Below, one piece after another: positions 33,621 to 47,690 of a stretch of DNA of 64,000 nucleotides. The stretch comes from Lepisosteus oculatus. Lineage: Eukaryota > Chordata > Actinopteri > Semionotiformes > Lepisosteidae. Position 1 is the stretch's first letter; each line of letters starts with the position of its first letter. Both the position numbers and the translations under genes were made by a program. The stretch spans positions 30,513,148 through 30,577,147 of the forward strand of contig NC_090706.1 in assembly GCF_040954835.1 (NCBI RefSeq), read 5' to 3'. The notes beneath the pieces were generated by a model. That model ran no database searches, was not told the DNA's origin, and saw nothing but the letters and a program-made list of their open reading frames with translations.

Positions 33621-36600
33621 CACGCCAACACTCTCTCTGCTGCCACCTCAGAAGATCTCTGATGCTATCTCTGGCCCCCAGAAGATGACAATCTAGTTTC
33701 TCAGCTGTCAACATGTTATCATTGGTTAGCCTAGAAGCATAGTGATCTTTTTATGCAGATGGCAAGCATGAATGTGGCGGTCCTGGGATAGTGTCGTGAC
33801 CCTGTACCTTCCAGGATATGGCCTGTAATACAGAAAGCCAGTTTCCTGGGTTCTCTGGACTAGTCGGCTGATTGTTGAAGCAGAAAAGCTCATCCTTTAG
33901 GCAGTTTTTCTTATAGCCTGGATATTTTTGATCATGCTGATACAACCTGTTGAACTTCATTATGCAGGCAGGGCATAGTCATATTATTCTCTGTCCTTGC
34001 GTTAACTAAAATAGTATTTTTGAATGGCAATGCAGATTCTTCGTCAACTTTTATGAACAATTTGCCTCAATTCAATACCAGACACAGACCATCAGGTTTT
34101 TAAAATACATTTATATGGCTTCAGCTAAATAATGAATTCCAAGGAGAAATATACTACTGAAACCACAAATCTATCTGTTATTTAAATTGTAAATAGTGTC
34201 AAAAGAACTACTGATGTGAAACTTAGACTATTTTAATTGTGCTTCCCTAACTGGAGTTTGTGGCTATAAGGAAACTTTATACATTCCTTTATCAACATTT
34301 ACTGTGGGTTTTAGCAGGGGGCTGACTGCTGTAAATTCCTATCTCGTTATTGGGAAACCTGAAGCAGTTTAACAGTAAATAACAATATGCAGTATGTTTT
34401 TCTTTAAAAAATCTAGCAGTGTAATGTGTTTTTTAAAATTGTCGATACTACGGCACCATTAACTTAAATATAGGACAGAATTCAAGACCGTCTGCATCTG
34501 GCCCTACCGGGCTCGGTATAGGTACTGTAGTCGGTGACAGAGACAAAAAGTAAGTGAAAACCCTGTTGTCGAACAACCCCAACCCACATCACCCAGTCAG
34601 AACATTCTCAAATGTCATAAGGCAGATTAATGAGCTGAGTGATTTCCATATCATTCCGAAATGAGACACACGTCTATAGATAAATCAAAAGGCTGTATGA
34701 AATCCCTTTTTTAGATACCACCAACCTGCTACTAGCTCTTACAAATACTTCACTGCAGCTTCAGATACTCCCTGACTTTGCAAGTCAAAATTTAGACTTG
34801 AAATCTCCTGACAGAGATAGAGATGAGAGTCAGGAGTGGGTGACAGATGAGAAAATGTCTCTGTGTCACAAATGTGACAACTTATCAGGCCTGGGGATGA
34901 TGAAATCATTAAAAGGGAACAGAGAAAGGCAGGGCCTCCATATGGGGAATGTTTGTATAAAAAAGGGATATCTTGAAAGCGGTATGTTATTGACCCATGT
35001 GACCTTTAATATGAAAAAACGCTGCCAAGGAGGGGAAGAAAAATAATTTGAAATCTAATTTTGTTCTCTTTCATTTTGATATAATCTTGGCTAGATAGAT
35101 TTAGCAAGTAATCCTTAAGCTTCTTGAAGTCATTTTTCATCTTCCGCATGCCGTCAGGAGTGCGTGCCGTATTTCTTCAAAGATAGGCCCGCTCAAAAGT
35201 GCTCCTCCGCTTTGGTAAAGGAGTGCAGCAGCGAGATGTGAAAAAAGTACAGGAAATCAAGATTTCAATAAGAGTTATGCATATAGCTTGTGTAAAACCA
35301 AAGACTTACTGTACATTCAAGAATCCATTCAGTTTATTATTGATTTGAATTAGTGCATTCCTGCTTGCCTGCTGTTTTTTTCCAGTGTCACTACACAGTG
35401 GCTTTCCTAAACTGTCAAATTAGTGAAACTGGCCGTAGAAATTGGGTATGTTTTTATTTGCTCTGTTATAGGCATTTTTAGGAGTTTGACGTTTGTATTA
35501 TTACTATAACCTGGTTCATCGACTTTAAATATTTTGTTACTATGCTGTAGAGTTCTGTATTGCAGTTTTTTTTTCTATTTGTCTCTCCCTCATACAGTAT
35601 AACCTGTGTATTCCTTCTCACAAACCATAAATGTGAGCAATGTGTAGCTCCTGTGTGCTCCAGGCTTGTAAAAAAGAAATTCTGATTGCCAAGTCATCGA
35701 TGTACATCAGAGTGTACAAAAACTGGGCCTTTTGATTTCAGTGTGCAAAAGTGTCAGACAATATGATCAAGATGTTTGCTTCAAATTAAACAATAAACAG
35801 AATATTAGGGGCATGATTTACTTAAAATTAATTCACTGTGTTGAAAAGGAAGACCTTCCTGAAGAGACTCTTTATTTCTGCCTTTTTCATGTATGAAGTC
35901 ATAATTAATGGGCTCATAAGCCTTCGTAAAGTTGCGCTACTTATGCATGAAAGACAGGGATGCAATTCTCTTTTCATTGTTCCGACTCTTCAACATAGTG
36001 AATCTTAAAGAGCTAATTAATATTCATTTCCAATATATAAATACATATGTAGAGACTACAAGCTTTTTAATAACACCACAACAGGCTTTGTTCCATAAAA
36101 AGAAAGATGTTTCTTGAATGATAGCTATTATATATGCTGTATATACACACATACAAAGAAGACAAATAAATTACGCCACTTAATTGGACAAACTTTTATA
36201 TTTTTAGTATATAAAAACATTAAGGAATGGGTTGCCTTCTTGTCATGTAATTATTGAATATCAATTTGATGGCTGAAAGAAAACTAAATCAATTTTTTTG
36301 AATTTCAAATTGACCATCTGTTTTCAAAGTAAACTCTTTGAGATCCGAGCTTAGCATTCATTCAGCTCTAGTCATAACAAATGTCAGCTTTTTAAATACA
36401 ATCCTGTTGTGATTTATGGAGATGAGCACAATGAGTGACAATCTTTTCATCTTACTGTAAGATTCAATAACACAAATAGCTTTTCTGTCTCTAAAGATGG
36501 ACCTCGAATGGGGGTATTTTTCATATTTTCTTCATTCTGGTTTAATTTTATCACACTCCAGGGAGACAATAATCAGTGTATTTGTAAAATAAATGTGAAG

Positions 36601-37180
36601 TTATATTAGTAATAACAAAGATACTTCTTCTAATATGAAAGGAATTATCATGATAACAATATTGAAATATGTCAAAACCACAGGTTTAATAATCCTGCTT
36701 TTCCAGTTTTTATATTACAAGTCCTTCTTTGATTAGTCCTTTCATTTTCTTAAGGATTAAAGGCCCTGTCAATAAATAGAGTGTATATCTGTTTTAAACT
36801 GTAAAAATGTAGTATTTTATACTAGTTTTAACCAATGACTCTTTTATATAAGAGTAATACTTGATGATGAGAGAATTATGCCTTTCTGTGTCATTACATC
36901 CACTTCTGTTTTTCCTTAATAGGAATAAAATTCAAAGATAATGGAAATCGTTAAATATCAGCTTGCAGCAAATTCAAGTCAGAGAATCTTAGTATCTGTT
37001 TGAATTGACGCAGAGCTATTTTGCCTGATGAGTTACTGTTACTTAGCATGAATATGTTAAGAAAGATAATAAAAGTTAATAATAATGATCAAATTGGAAA
37101 TAATAATCACATAAGTTGTTCTTTTTTAAAAAAAAACTTGCCATTAAGTTTACTTCAGTTCTTCAGTGTTAATGCTGGCA
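33621..37180. other. Gene-poor sequence
   Basis: No coding exon supported. Open frames here (for example 34798-35046) are short and lack family similarity. Confidence 0.3.
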
Positions 37181-37370
37181 GAACAAGTAATAGGTTTATT
37201 CCATGCTGAAAAGAGAAGAGAGAAAACGCAACGTTTCGGCTGTGAAGGCTCACACCTGAAGAAGGCTTCACAGCCGAAACGTTGTGTTTCCTTTCTTCTC
37301 CTTTCAGCAGGGAATAAACCTATTACTTGTTCCTTTGCAGACTATGCATGCTGACGCAGCTACCTACCTG
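37181..37370. mobile_element. Complete foldback (MITE-like) element
   Basis: Left arm 37181-37249 (GAACAAGTAATAGGTTTATT to GTTTCGGCTGTGAAG) and right arm 37266-37332 are near-perfect reverse complements around a 16-bp loop with CACACCTGAAG. The tail CATGCTGACGCAGCTACCTA follows. Half copies lie at 3091-3190, 5620-5720 and 7074-7190. The motif GAAACGTT..GGCTSTG is a common fish repeat signature. Confidence 0.75.
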
Positions 37371-40300
37371 AACTACTTCATGCGTTGTGAATAAAATAAC
37401 GCTATTGAAGAATAACATCGTTCTTTTTACACATTCCTTTAGCTTGTATTGACCACGTACTTAAATCTTAATGTTAGTAACTCTGGGGAATCCGTGAAAG
37501 AGTTTTCTTATCAATCATCGTGATGTTGTGGCAGGACAGCCTGAGCTTCATTATCAACATTTAATATTTTAACTTAGTTTAACATTTTTTTCAAACAGAT
37601 TGCACACTTACTGCATACGTTTCTTTTTTCTTCCTTTTCGTAATGAACTTTTTTTCATCACAATAAACCACTTTAATCCTCTGTCATGTTGTTATGTTAA
37701 CAACATAATCCTAAACCTGATCACAATTGTTTGTGCAGGTATATACTCACTGACATATGCGTCACAAATTTGGTATGAATTATTTATTTCTAATCAGTCA
37801 ATTTGAAACTTTTGTGGGTTTATTTGAATAATTTGTCTCAAGTCTTTAAAAGAACTATTCAAAGTAAATATTGGTGAATTTAATTTAAACCACATCACTT
37901 ATCTCTAAGGGATCATTCTGTTTTATCAATGTATATAATCCCATAATATTAATTTACCAAACCAAACCAGCACTATAAACATCAACAAAATAAACTTCAG
38001 TATGTCCCTGTTATCCCACAGGCTTGCAGGGAGGCATCTGGAATGGATTTTAAAGATCATTTTGATGGCATTCAAATGATTAAAGCTGGATCTTTACAAT
38101 GGATCCTGTAACTCATCACCAGTATGTTGCCTCAGTGTTTGGTAGCCTACAAGACTTACTTAACAAGGGACTGAGACTTGATAGGGACTGAGGCCATAAC
38201 TAAAGATGTGCCTTTCTTTTCATCTTTTTTTTTAAACTTTATATAGAGGAATAAACCTCATCTGTTGTTTTTCCCAGCTTCATCACTCAAATAGTTCTAT
38301 AAGATTTTTTTCTGTATTTGCAGCTGCTCCTCTCATTTTTCCTCAGGGGAAAGTATGAGTGTCTTCTTCCTTGTCCTGAGGAGCTTTGAGGTTTGCCGAA
38401 TGAAACTGTTTGTTTTTTTCAGCAAGTAAAGTGTCTTTTCATACTGTGGAAACTTTAACGTTCTGTACAGGTCCTCTTACAGGGACAAAACTACAAATAT
38501 ATGTGAACCAAGTTGTATTTGTATGGAAAATAAATTAAAAGATAATATTGTTTTATTTCTTTTAAAAGTTCTAATCACAATCTGCTTTGTATTGGATTCT
38601 GTCAAGAAAACGAAAGACATTAAGTCTTTGTTTGGGAAGGGTCTGGAATTTAGTAGATGTTTTATAACAAAATACATTTTTGTTGCAGATTTAAGTTCTG
38701 CTTGTACAGCTCACTGCAGGACAAGTGACATAAGGCAAGGGTATCAATTTATGTTTTTATTCTGAGATCAGTCAGTGTTTATATACGGTATAAGCCTTGT
38801 TGTCATGGTAAACTACAAAATCATTGCATTGATTTACTGTATTAAATGCTCTTGATTAACTAGCCGAGCATGTTTTCTTAATTGTCTCAATGGTGAATAA
38901 ATCACTATGAAATAGAAGGGCTGTCTATGTTATACATCATATACAACAATCAGCTGTGTTTGCAAGTGTCTCATGGTGCCTGTATTGATTGTTATATGAG
39001 ACCTCATTATAGTACAATGTATACATTTTTTTGGGGTTCTGCTGTCTGCCTCATCCCTTTACCCATGCCAGAGTTACAAATGTCACTGAATCTAACAGGC
39101 AACTAAAATTGACTACTGACCTGGCTGCACAATAGGTGGTTTGGTAATTACAGGCTGCTTTGGGAAGTTCTTAGTGGTAAATCAGTACCTTGTGCTCTGG
39201 GGTTCAATGGCTCTGCATTAGTATTAAGAAGGTTTGGTGTTTAAAGAGAGCAGTATGATAGATGGTACTTCATTAATTTAATCTAATGAAAATTGCTTGG
39301 TATAAATCTAGTCACTAGTCTGGTTATTTATTGTCCCCAGTTGGGACTCAGAGGTACTGAGAAGCTCTGGATGAAGAGTAAATAGCCCAATAGCCCAAAC
39401 AGCCCAATGTTTTGTAGTCATTGTCTTCACACATATCCAGCCAGATGGGGTTTGCATCTCCCCTGTTTAATGGAAGCTTGGCTTTGAGCACACAGGCACT
39501 GAGGATGATCAGCAAAGCTTGGGCATACAAATGAACTGAGCATAATACTGTACATAATAATCTGAACCCAGTAGTTAGTTGACTTGAGGGATGAGACTAA
39601 CTCCAAACTCTGAATCAGCTGCGAAGAATTAAACTTTGTTCCACCTATGTATTATGCCTGGTCACGACCTGAATCAGTGACCCCCTGCTCTAGAGTTGGA
39701 GATATTATACTTTACTTTTGCTAAGGCCTTAATAGCAAGTCTGTAGTTAGATACGTTATACCTACACCCTATCTGTCCCAAGGGAGTCATCTTTTACAAT
39801 GGGTTGCTGCAAATGAGCTACAGATTAGAGCCTCGGGAAACAGGGAGAAAGAGGGAAGGAAAGAAAATAAGACACGATAAATGTTTTATGCATAAGAAAC
39901 GGACCATCGGAAATGTCATGCAGCAGTGCAAAGAGTACAGAAAATTTTTGTTATTCTTAAACAGATGGTGCTACAAGCAACACATTTGCTTGTGGGGAAC
40001 TTATTATAGTTAGCTAATAGGAGGAAATCAGATCAGTTAGAAATATTTGTCGCAAAGCCGGACTTTCAAAGATAAACACCTAAGGTTTGTAAATCCCAGA
40101 TTAAAAAGCAAAAAAAAAGTCAAGAAGTAAGGTTTAAATTGATAGAGGTGAGCCCATGTGATGTGCACTTGAGCTCATTTATATAACAGAGATCACATTT
40201 CATTTTTAGATTAAGAAAATTTCAATTCTTTCACACCAGGCTGTACAGTACTAAAGGTCAGAATAAATCAATTCTGTGCACCCCCCTGCATTTCATGTCT

Positions 40301-41639
40301 GGCAAGAGGACTGAGTTACTCTCTGGTTTGTAGAGATAAACTGGAAGGGATAAGCCAGAGGAAAAAAGGTCAGAAACCTCAGGCTTGCTAATGAAGCCAA
40401 TAACCTAGCCAGGTGCGCACAGCCGGAACGCACTGTGCTCTAGGGTTGTCAGTAAAGCATGAATTAAAAATGGACTGCATAATTTTTGTCTTTTTCAAAG
40501 TGTTCAGCTTCATTTTATACAGTCCATTTTCTGAGGTAAAGACTTTTCGATAAAAAGAGCAATCAATAAGAACTACTACAGCATTATATATGATATAAAC
40601 ATGTTTAAAGATAAATCTTTATAATCTATTTATTAGGCTTCTAGGCTGGCCTACACAGGCGCTGGGGGGATTTCTTGAAATATTTCTCAGGCACTGGGGG
40701 GATTTATTTTTTTCGCTTAAAAACTTTTTCAAACTTGCCTGTGTTCTTGTAGCGTCTGTAATGGGTGTCTAAAAAGTGCTGGAACAGGTTTCAGGTATTT
40801 GGTAGACTACTTGTTTGGATTAATTTGAACACAAAAAATACCATGTGTGACAATTGTAAATAGTATGTGTTCCTAAAAAAAGCATGAGCTACATTTCCTA
40901 TGTTGGTGTCTTGGATTTATATTATAATAATTTGTCATGACAATTTATGTGAGGACTTGCTTGCCATCACTTCATATTTATAATGTAATTGCTGCAGTAT
41001 CCAAAAGGAGCACCCTGAGCAGAGTGAGTCAGAGCTGGAAATGAATCAGTCCCTTACAGTAAGGAGATAGAGCTTTTATAGAACTTGGGTCAAGCAAAAA
41101 AGAATGTTATCATCCGCAACATGTAGTCCACAGAGTTCCCGAGATGACAGCCTGGATATTTCAGGATTACATATAGGTTATGGTGGTAGTACAGTATTAC
41201 ATTCCAGAAAGCCAAATTAGACATCTGTGGCAGTGCATTGTGGCATATTTCTGGTGGTCCAAATGCTGAGAATGCCGATTAGCAAAAAAAAGTTCTAATT
41301 ATTGTAAAAAGTATACAGTAGTTCTTCCATTTCATGAATATAATTATGAAAACAGTGTTAAAGTGTATTACAAATATTTTGGTAAGGTGGCAGGTAGAAT
41401 TTGTGGTGATTAAAAAACAAAAAAAAGATTTTTGCAAACCTAACCCCAAAGTCGAATAATCTATTGGCGCTGAAACACAAGGTGTACTCTTTATGAAACA
41501 TTTTGTTTACTGTGTACAGAACAGTAAGAACATTTCCCATCCAATTCAGATACCAGTTTATAGAACAGCGGCAGAAGTATATAAGGAAAGGAAGGAGTGG
41601 TTATTTTGAAAGGTTTTAATTTTCTTCACATAGACAGGG
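37371..41639. other. Gene-poor sequence
   Basis: No gene seen. A short local duplication around CAGGCRCTGGGGGGATTT occurs at about 40657 and 40690. Confidence 0.3.
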
Positions 41640-42540
41640 AAAAGTCAACAGGGACGTCAGTAGCTGAAACTGAAATGGAAGACATTTCTAATGACTACTT
41701 TCAGATTGTCAGGGATCTTCCTACAGGGAATGCCTGTATTGATCTAGACTTTTCAAACCACTAAACTAGAGTAAGAAAAACAGAGGTGAGAGATCTGTTA
41801 GAAAACTGTGAAACTTTTACATATAGGGCCCAAAACAAAGATTTACAATTTCAGGAGAGAAGACTATGAAACAATGATATGGAAGTTCAGAGAAGTAGAA
41901 TGCAGTATGATAAGATATCAATTAGTAGAATAAATGACAGCCTTCTATAGATTCTAATTTAGTGGATCGGTAGTAAAAATATAAGGAGAAAGCTTTTGAA
42001 ATATTATAAAAAAAAGTCACTGCCTAAATGAAAAAGGGGGAAAATTAATTGCAAGTACAATGCAAAATAGAAATTAGAAAGACCAAGCAAAAGGTAGAAA
42101 AGCATATACAGTAGCAATGTTGGCAAAATACTTTTTTTCAGCACTTTTGTCAGCAAAAGAACAGTAAAGGCTAAAGTAAATCAGAAATAATAATGGAAAC
42201 ATTTTGAAGATGAAAGGGAAATAGCTAGTGTATTAAATGAACATTTCCCTGTGGTGTTCACCAAGGAAGAAATACAGTAGGCAACATGCCTCAGGCTGAG
42301 GAAAGACAAAGTGCAGTCTTAAATAGTATTTGCATTGACGAGGCAGAAATGTTACTGGTACTAGACACGCTTAAGATACAACCTCCAGGGCCTGATAGTA
42401 TTCTACCATAAGAGCACAACAAAACGTACAAGTGGGATGAGGCTGTTCAGCCTGTCTAGATCATCATATTGCTAATTGACCTGAGGATCCAACCATGCAT
42501 TCGATTAAGTGTTTTTCTCTGGTCTGAATCCATAACAGGA
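41640..42540 (+). mobile_element. Degenerate CR1/L2-type LINE fragment plus adjoining repeat
   Basis: Frame-broken ORF2 remnants: LNEHFPVVFTKEEIQ near 42234-42280 and, in another frame, ICIDEAEMLLVLDTLKIQPPGPDS near 42330-42400. The PPGPDS segment matches the conserved start of the reverse-transcriptase domain (K.PGPDG). A sequence following TGGGATGAGGCTGTTCAGCC (42435-42530) resembles a second dispersed fish repeat. Not functional. Confidence 0.65.
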
Positions 42541-45500
42541 ATATATTTTCTAGGTCTTACTACAGGTAGTTTTTTATTTACTCTGCAGACGCGAAATACT
42601 AGGCCCAAGAGATGGATTATATGCTTTATATTATAATGCTGTTGCTTTTTTCAAAAGGACTCTGACTCTTTCTTTAAATGACGACTAGCCCTTGCAATCC
42701 TTTCAGCATATAGATGATCCTCTAGTTAAGCACTATAAGCTTAAATGTAACAATAATGAGACATAATAGTCTATAAGTACTGGATTCAATTTTGTATGGG
42801 TGCTTCATTCCCGATTATATGCTTTTTCATGGAAAACCATGGTCACAGTCAGCTAGTGACATTACCTAAGCTGAACCACAGCTTAGCTGAATCACTTGGC
42901 CCATCTTATCCTGCTCAACACAATTGTATACAGTATGTCCTTAATATTTTCTTATATACCTCTGTATGTGATAAATATTTATCTTCATTAAAATACTTCT
43001 GCATATATTTAATTATTGAATGTGAATATAACTCAACTTGGTATTCCTGTTCTCAGAAAAGGCATCTTATTTAGAACGCAAATGCTGGCATTTGAAAAAA
43101 AAATTAAATCCATCAATATACCATTCATATACATCCTGTCCTTCCCATATCACGTTTATTTTGGACCCCTGTTTCTATGGAAACAATCGGAGGTACGGAA
43201 GGGGCATGAGAGAGCTACCAAGTGTTTAGATATTTTATCTTCTTGTGCTCCTCAGAGGTTGAATACATTTTTAGCAGAAATGAGTTTTTGTCATTCAAAG
43301 GGACTTATTTTTCAGAACAGAACATTGCATTATTATATTACTGTTTCATACGGCTATGTGCTGGTCTGAACTCATTACGACTGGGACCAGTACCAGTCTT
43401 GAGCACCACTGTGACTAGAATACTGCAGGTTTTAATTGGATTCTGACAAAATAAAAATCAGTGTCTGGTAACTGGTATTCACACGGATAAAATGTTGGAC
43501 ATGGCTGTTCATACTGACAGAAACTTGCTTCACAAGTGGATCTTGGTGCCATTTGCTTCCAATATGTACAAGACTATGGAATAACTTGAAAATAACTCAT
43601 TAGAATTCTAATTAGAACACATTCTCAAATACCACCATGTTGAAATGTGCAACTTCAATAGATAGCTGATATAAAAATGTAAAAAAAATAAATATAAATG
43701 CATGAGCTACCCTTTTTTCAGAGTGTATTTAAGCAATACTGTACACTGTTTATTGGAGGAAGAAGTCTAAATTATCCTTAATGTACAACCTCTGAATTCA
43801 GCACGTATTTAGAAAGTATGAAATTATGTAACATGTACAGTATGTTCCACTGTTCCACATCTTTAACTGGCATGCTGAGTAAACAAAGGTTTAAGAGAGA
43901 AAATATTGAATACAATTTCTGGCAAAGGGCATGTACCTAATGCTACAGTACATAAATAATAATATGGGATAGGTGGGTTTGATATTCAGTGTGTGTTCAC
44001 TCTGTCTTTGCAAAGAGCTGTATGATCATCTCACCCCCACCTTGCCCTGAGTAACCCTCTAAATTCTACTTTCCTTTTTGGAACGAATCTATCCTTGCAA
44101 GTTAAATACGGAAAACATGTGATAAATGAACATCAATCTTTGCATTTACAAAAAGCAAATTATACACTGTCCTTGCCCTTGCCTTTACATCAATGTGGGA
44201 AAAGTCAAGCATTGCCATTTCCATAACAATTACATCATTGACCTCTGAACAAGAGCCTTTGGAGCAGAATAAACAGAAAATGTTTCTGCTTTCTGGCTAT
44301 CAGGAAGAATTCAAATTAGGCATTCTTCCAGCTCAAATGTTTGTTGTTTCTTGAAGAGAAAACTAAACAAAATAAACATTGAAAGCTATACTGTAAGTAA
44401 AATTTCTCAGCTTTGTGAAGATTAGAATATTCTGTCACCTGTGCTGGAGAAAGAATTTTTAGTTATACATCTCATAAACCTTGGTGTTTAACCAACCATT
44501 TAAAAGCCTTCTCTTTTAAAGGTTTGTTGTGTGAAAGTGTTAAGCATGCTCATCTGATACTTTAATGCAGTAAAACGTCAAATGAATTCATATGAATATG
44601 AAATAAACTGGTCATTTTGAATGACAAGAGCCACAAAACTACTTTTTTATATGGTACATTAATATCTGTAAAGTATTGTTTTATTGCTTTTTTGCAGAAT
44701 TGTTGGTTTATTTAATGTAATCACTAATCAAATATGTTTGATAATAGCAATAGAAACTGAAGTATTCTGTGGGCTGGTATTTTAACCACACCCAATTAGC
44801 TCTCACGTTTGACTAAATGAGGTAATTTCATGGTCTGATGAGGAGCCAAAGCCCTTTAATAGGCAGGAATTTTTGCTTATAACTCTTTTTTCATTTGTCA
44901 TTCAGAGAGATCTGAAACCATTACTGAGTTTTCTTTCCCCAAATAAGCCTTTAAATGCATACAAACACTTTTTTCACTTGAGATTAAGATAAATAAGAAG
45001 GGAGACCAGAGAAATATATGCTTGACCAGGTAGGTGCTGGTGAAACACAGGAATAATTGTTTTGTATGTGATGTGTATAGAAAAAAATAACAACAAAAGA
45101 ATTTGACTCATGGAAATAGGCAATTTAATGTGTTGATGGCATTCATTGCAATACTATCTGATAGACTTGCCGGAAAATTAATATAATGGTCCTGTGTGCA
45201 ATAGAAAAAATGTTTTAAGTTGTGTCTTAAATCTTAAATCTTTAATCTCGTAACCTGTTCACTAAACTCCATGCATTTCTTTTGTCCACAGCATAGGGTG
45301 CAAATGTTTCCCTATTGGAAAAAACCTCAACCTCATCAATGGGCATTGTTAGTGTAACTAACAAACATAATGTAGCACTATAACTGGCCGATATTGCATT
45401 GTACTGTTACATATATTTGTTACTTTTTTAAATACAAACATTGAAGAATAAAATATCGACACATATACAAATGTATTTATCTCTACAAACATGCACATTA

Positions 45501-46972
45501 TAAAATCATGAATTAGTGCTGTTCTAATAGCACTGTTTCTTTCAAGTAAGATTTTCTTTCCATTTACGTAATGAGGATAATAAAATTACTAGTTCCTAGG
45601 CTATTATTCTTCATATATAATTCAAAATTTTAATTAGGTTCTAATTCATTAAAGAACTATGAAATAGATCATAATCTATTTCATTTTTGGTATCGGTTCT
45701 GTGGCAATAACTGGTCACAAAGAGAAGTGAATATAACTCCTTACAGTGTGCTGCCTTCCAGCATTTTGTGTGACTAAATGTGTAATTACTTTTAAACATC
45801 TTTTGAAAGGTACTGGGAAGGAATACCTTAAAAGGTGAGTGATTAATTTAGGCATTTATCCTGGAAGCTAAAAATTACACACTATTAAACACGGAGTCAA
45901 GGTCTGGCCCACAATGTTCCCAATCCACTTATTATGCGGAGTTGCAAAATCCTTGCGCTTTTTGTAAAACCTCTGACATTTATCCAGAGATGAATAATTT
46001 CAATTTCAGTCCCCCCTTGATCAAGAAAATAGGGTGAAAAAGAGAAAACACGTTCTAGAGACAGTATACACACATGGACAAAGACATGCTTTCGCGCTTC
46101 AGGAGGTACAGTACTGTCTATTGTTCATTAACAATAAGGTGCTCCACACAGGACAATGGATAAAGCAGGTTGCTTACCTTAACCATCTGAAAGCTCACAT
46201 CATCCATTCCTGGATGATTATGATTGTGTAAATCTTTGAGTAAGCAACATATGTACACACATTTAACATGTGTGTTACAGATATGCATACAATGTACCTC
46301 CAGGTGAGGATGGCTTCTGTGACATCATCTCCACCCAGATGAGTCATAGATGTGTCACACTCATAGCTAAGAGAGAGCATGGGAATGGAGAGACTCCTGG
46401 TAACATGACAGACTTGTGGCGAATGGTGGGGATCTATCCCATCAACAGGAAGCTTTGCACCCCCAGAATCAATGCTCCTGTAGAAGAGATGAATAGATCT
46501 GGCTTCTAAGAGCCCAGTTGTTGTAGGAGAGATGTACACATAGGTGCTCTCTTTTCTGTGATGTTGTAGGGCTTTTTATGTTGCCTCTTGTGTTAAAGAA
46601 GAGGTGTGTCCCCTGCCTTTAGCTTACTAAGCACTGTCCTTAAGTGAGTTGGAGCACACTGAAAATACATGTTGCATCACAATATGTATCCTTTACATCC
46701 TTATGATTTTGCAAACAGTTTTTCTAAAGGAAGGACCTGTGCTCTAAGATTTAGTAGCCCTGATTTTGGATTCACATGTACAGTATATAAATGCAAAATG
46801 TACTGTATATACAGCATGTGTATGTACTGTAGCTGTATGTACAGTATATGTAATATATCCATATACATACATGTATATGCAATTCTTACAATGCATGTAT
46901 ACATTATTTCATTCAATGTAACTTATTGTTATAAATAAAGAATGACAAATATCTATGCAAGCTGTGATAGGT
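42541..46972. other. Gene-poor sequence
   Basis: No coding exon supported. An 11-bp perfect hairpin lies at 45659-45684. The open frames at 43016-43369 and 46195-46539 have no recognisable homology. Confidence 0.3.
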
Positions 46973-47690
46973 TACCTGCAGTGGAGGGGCCACCAGACTT
47001 TGTCTTCTCCTGCTGTTGATAGTTTATTGAATGGAATGTGGGGAAGTCTCACATGGGTTAAACCTGTATGAAGAGTGTGTTACATAAAGATAAAAACAGA
47101 GACCAGAGAAAGGTAAAGAAAGAAGAGCTGCGTGCAGAATGTGGAGAAAAGTGAGCTTCAGTGTCTACTGCTTAGACTTCTTTGGTTAGGCTCTCTGTTC
47201 TATTTATTAAGCAAGTTGTGAGTTTGATCCTCCTGGACCTTTGTACGTCTGTGATTGTGCTTTCATGTGAGAAAATCCCCTCAGCCACATTGCAAGAGCC
47301 TGGGATCCTTCACATGTGGTGGTAGCAGTGGGATAGTTTCACCTTGCAAAGGTAGTACTGCGCTGAAAGAAAATCATGCTGGAATTGTTGAGTATGAGAT
47401 AATTTTGGGGGGGAAGTACTGTGTGTGGGTCTAATCCATTCACAGTTGCACAGAAATCCCTGTAAAAAACCGGCAACATGCTGCATTCTGAAAAATCCAC
47501 AATAGTGATGGAGGAGCCAGCTGTTCCCCAAAAATGTCCCCAGCATTCCTTGGGGGAGCGGGAAGTGGTATCATGAGTAACAATACTATGGACATTGGCT
47601 GAAGGAGGAGGAGCACAAAAAACAGAGTTTTAAGAAAGAGGACAATTGCCTCCAGTGTGGGAGGAGAGCATTACCAGGTCAATGGCACAC
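46973..47690 (+). mobile_element. Probable LTR-retroelement remnant
   Basis: A 342-bp segment, 46973-47314, begins TGTGATAGG and ends CCTTCACA. It is followed by TGGTGGTAGCAGTGGGAT, which resembles a primer-binding-site leader. About 370 bp later the reading NCLQCGRRALPGQWH hints at a gag zinc knuckle. No second LTR or pol was found. It is a truncated relic; the class is uncertain. Confidence 0.4.

Noticed and set aside
46195-46539. Overlapping open frames on both strands
   Set aside because: Neither matches a known family; a short open stretch open on both strands is expected by chance in more GC-rich sequence.
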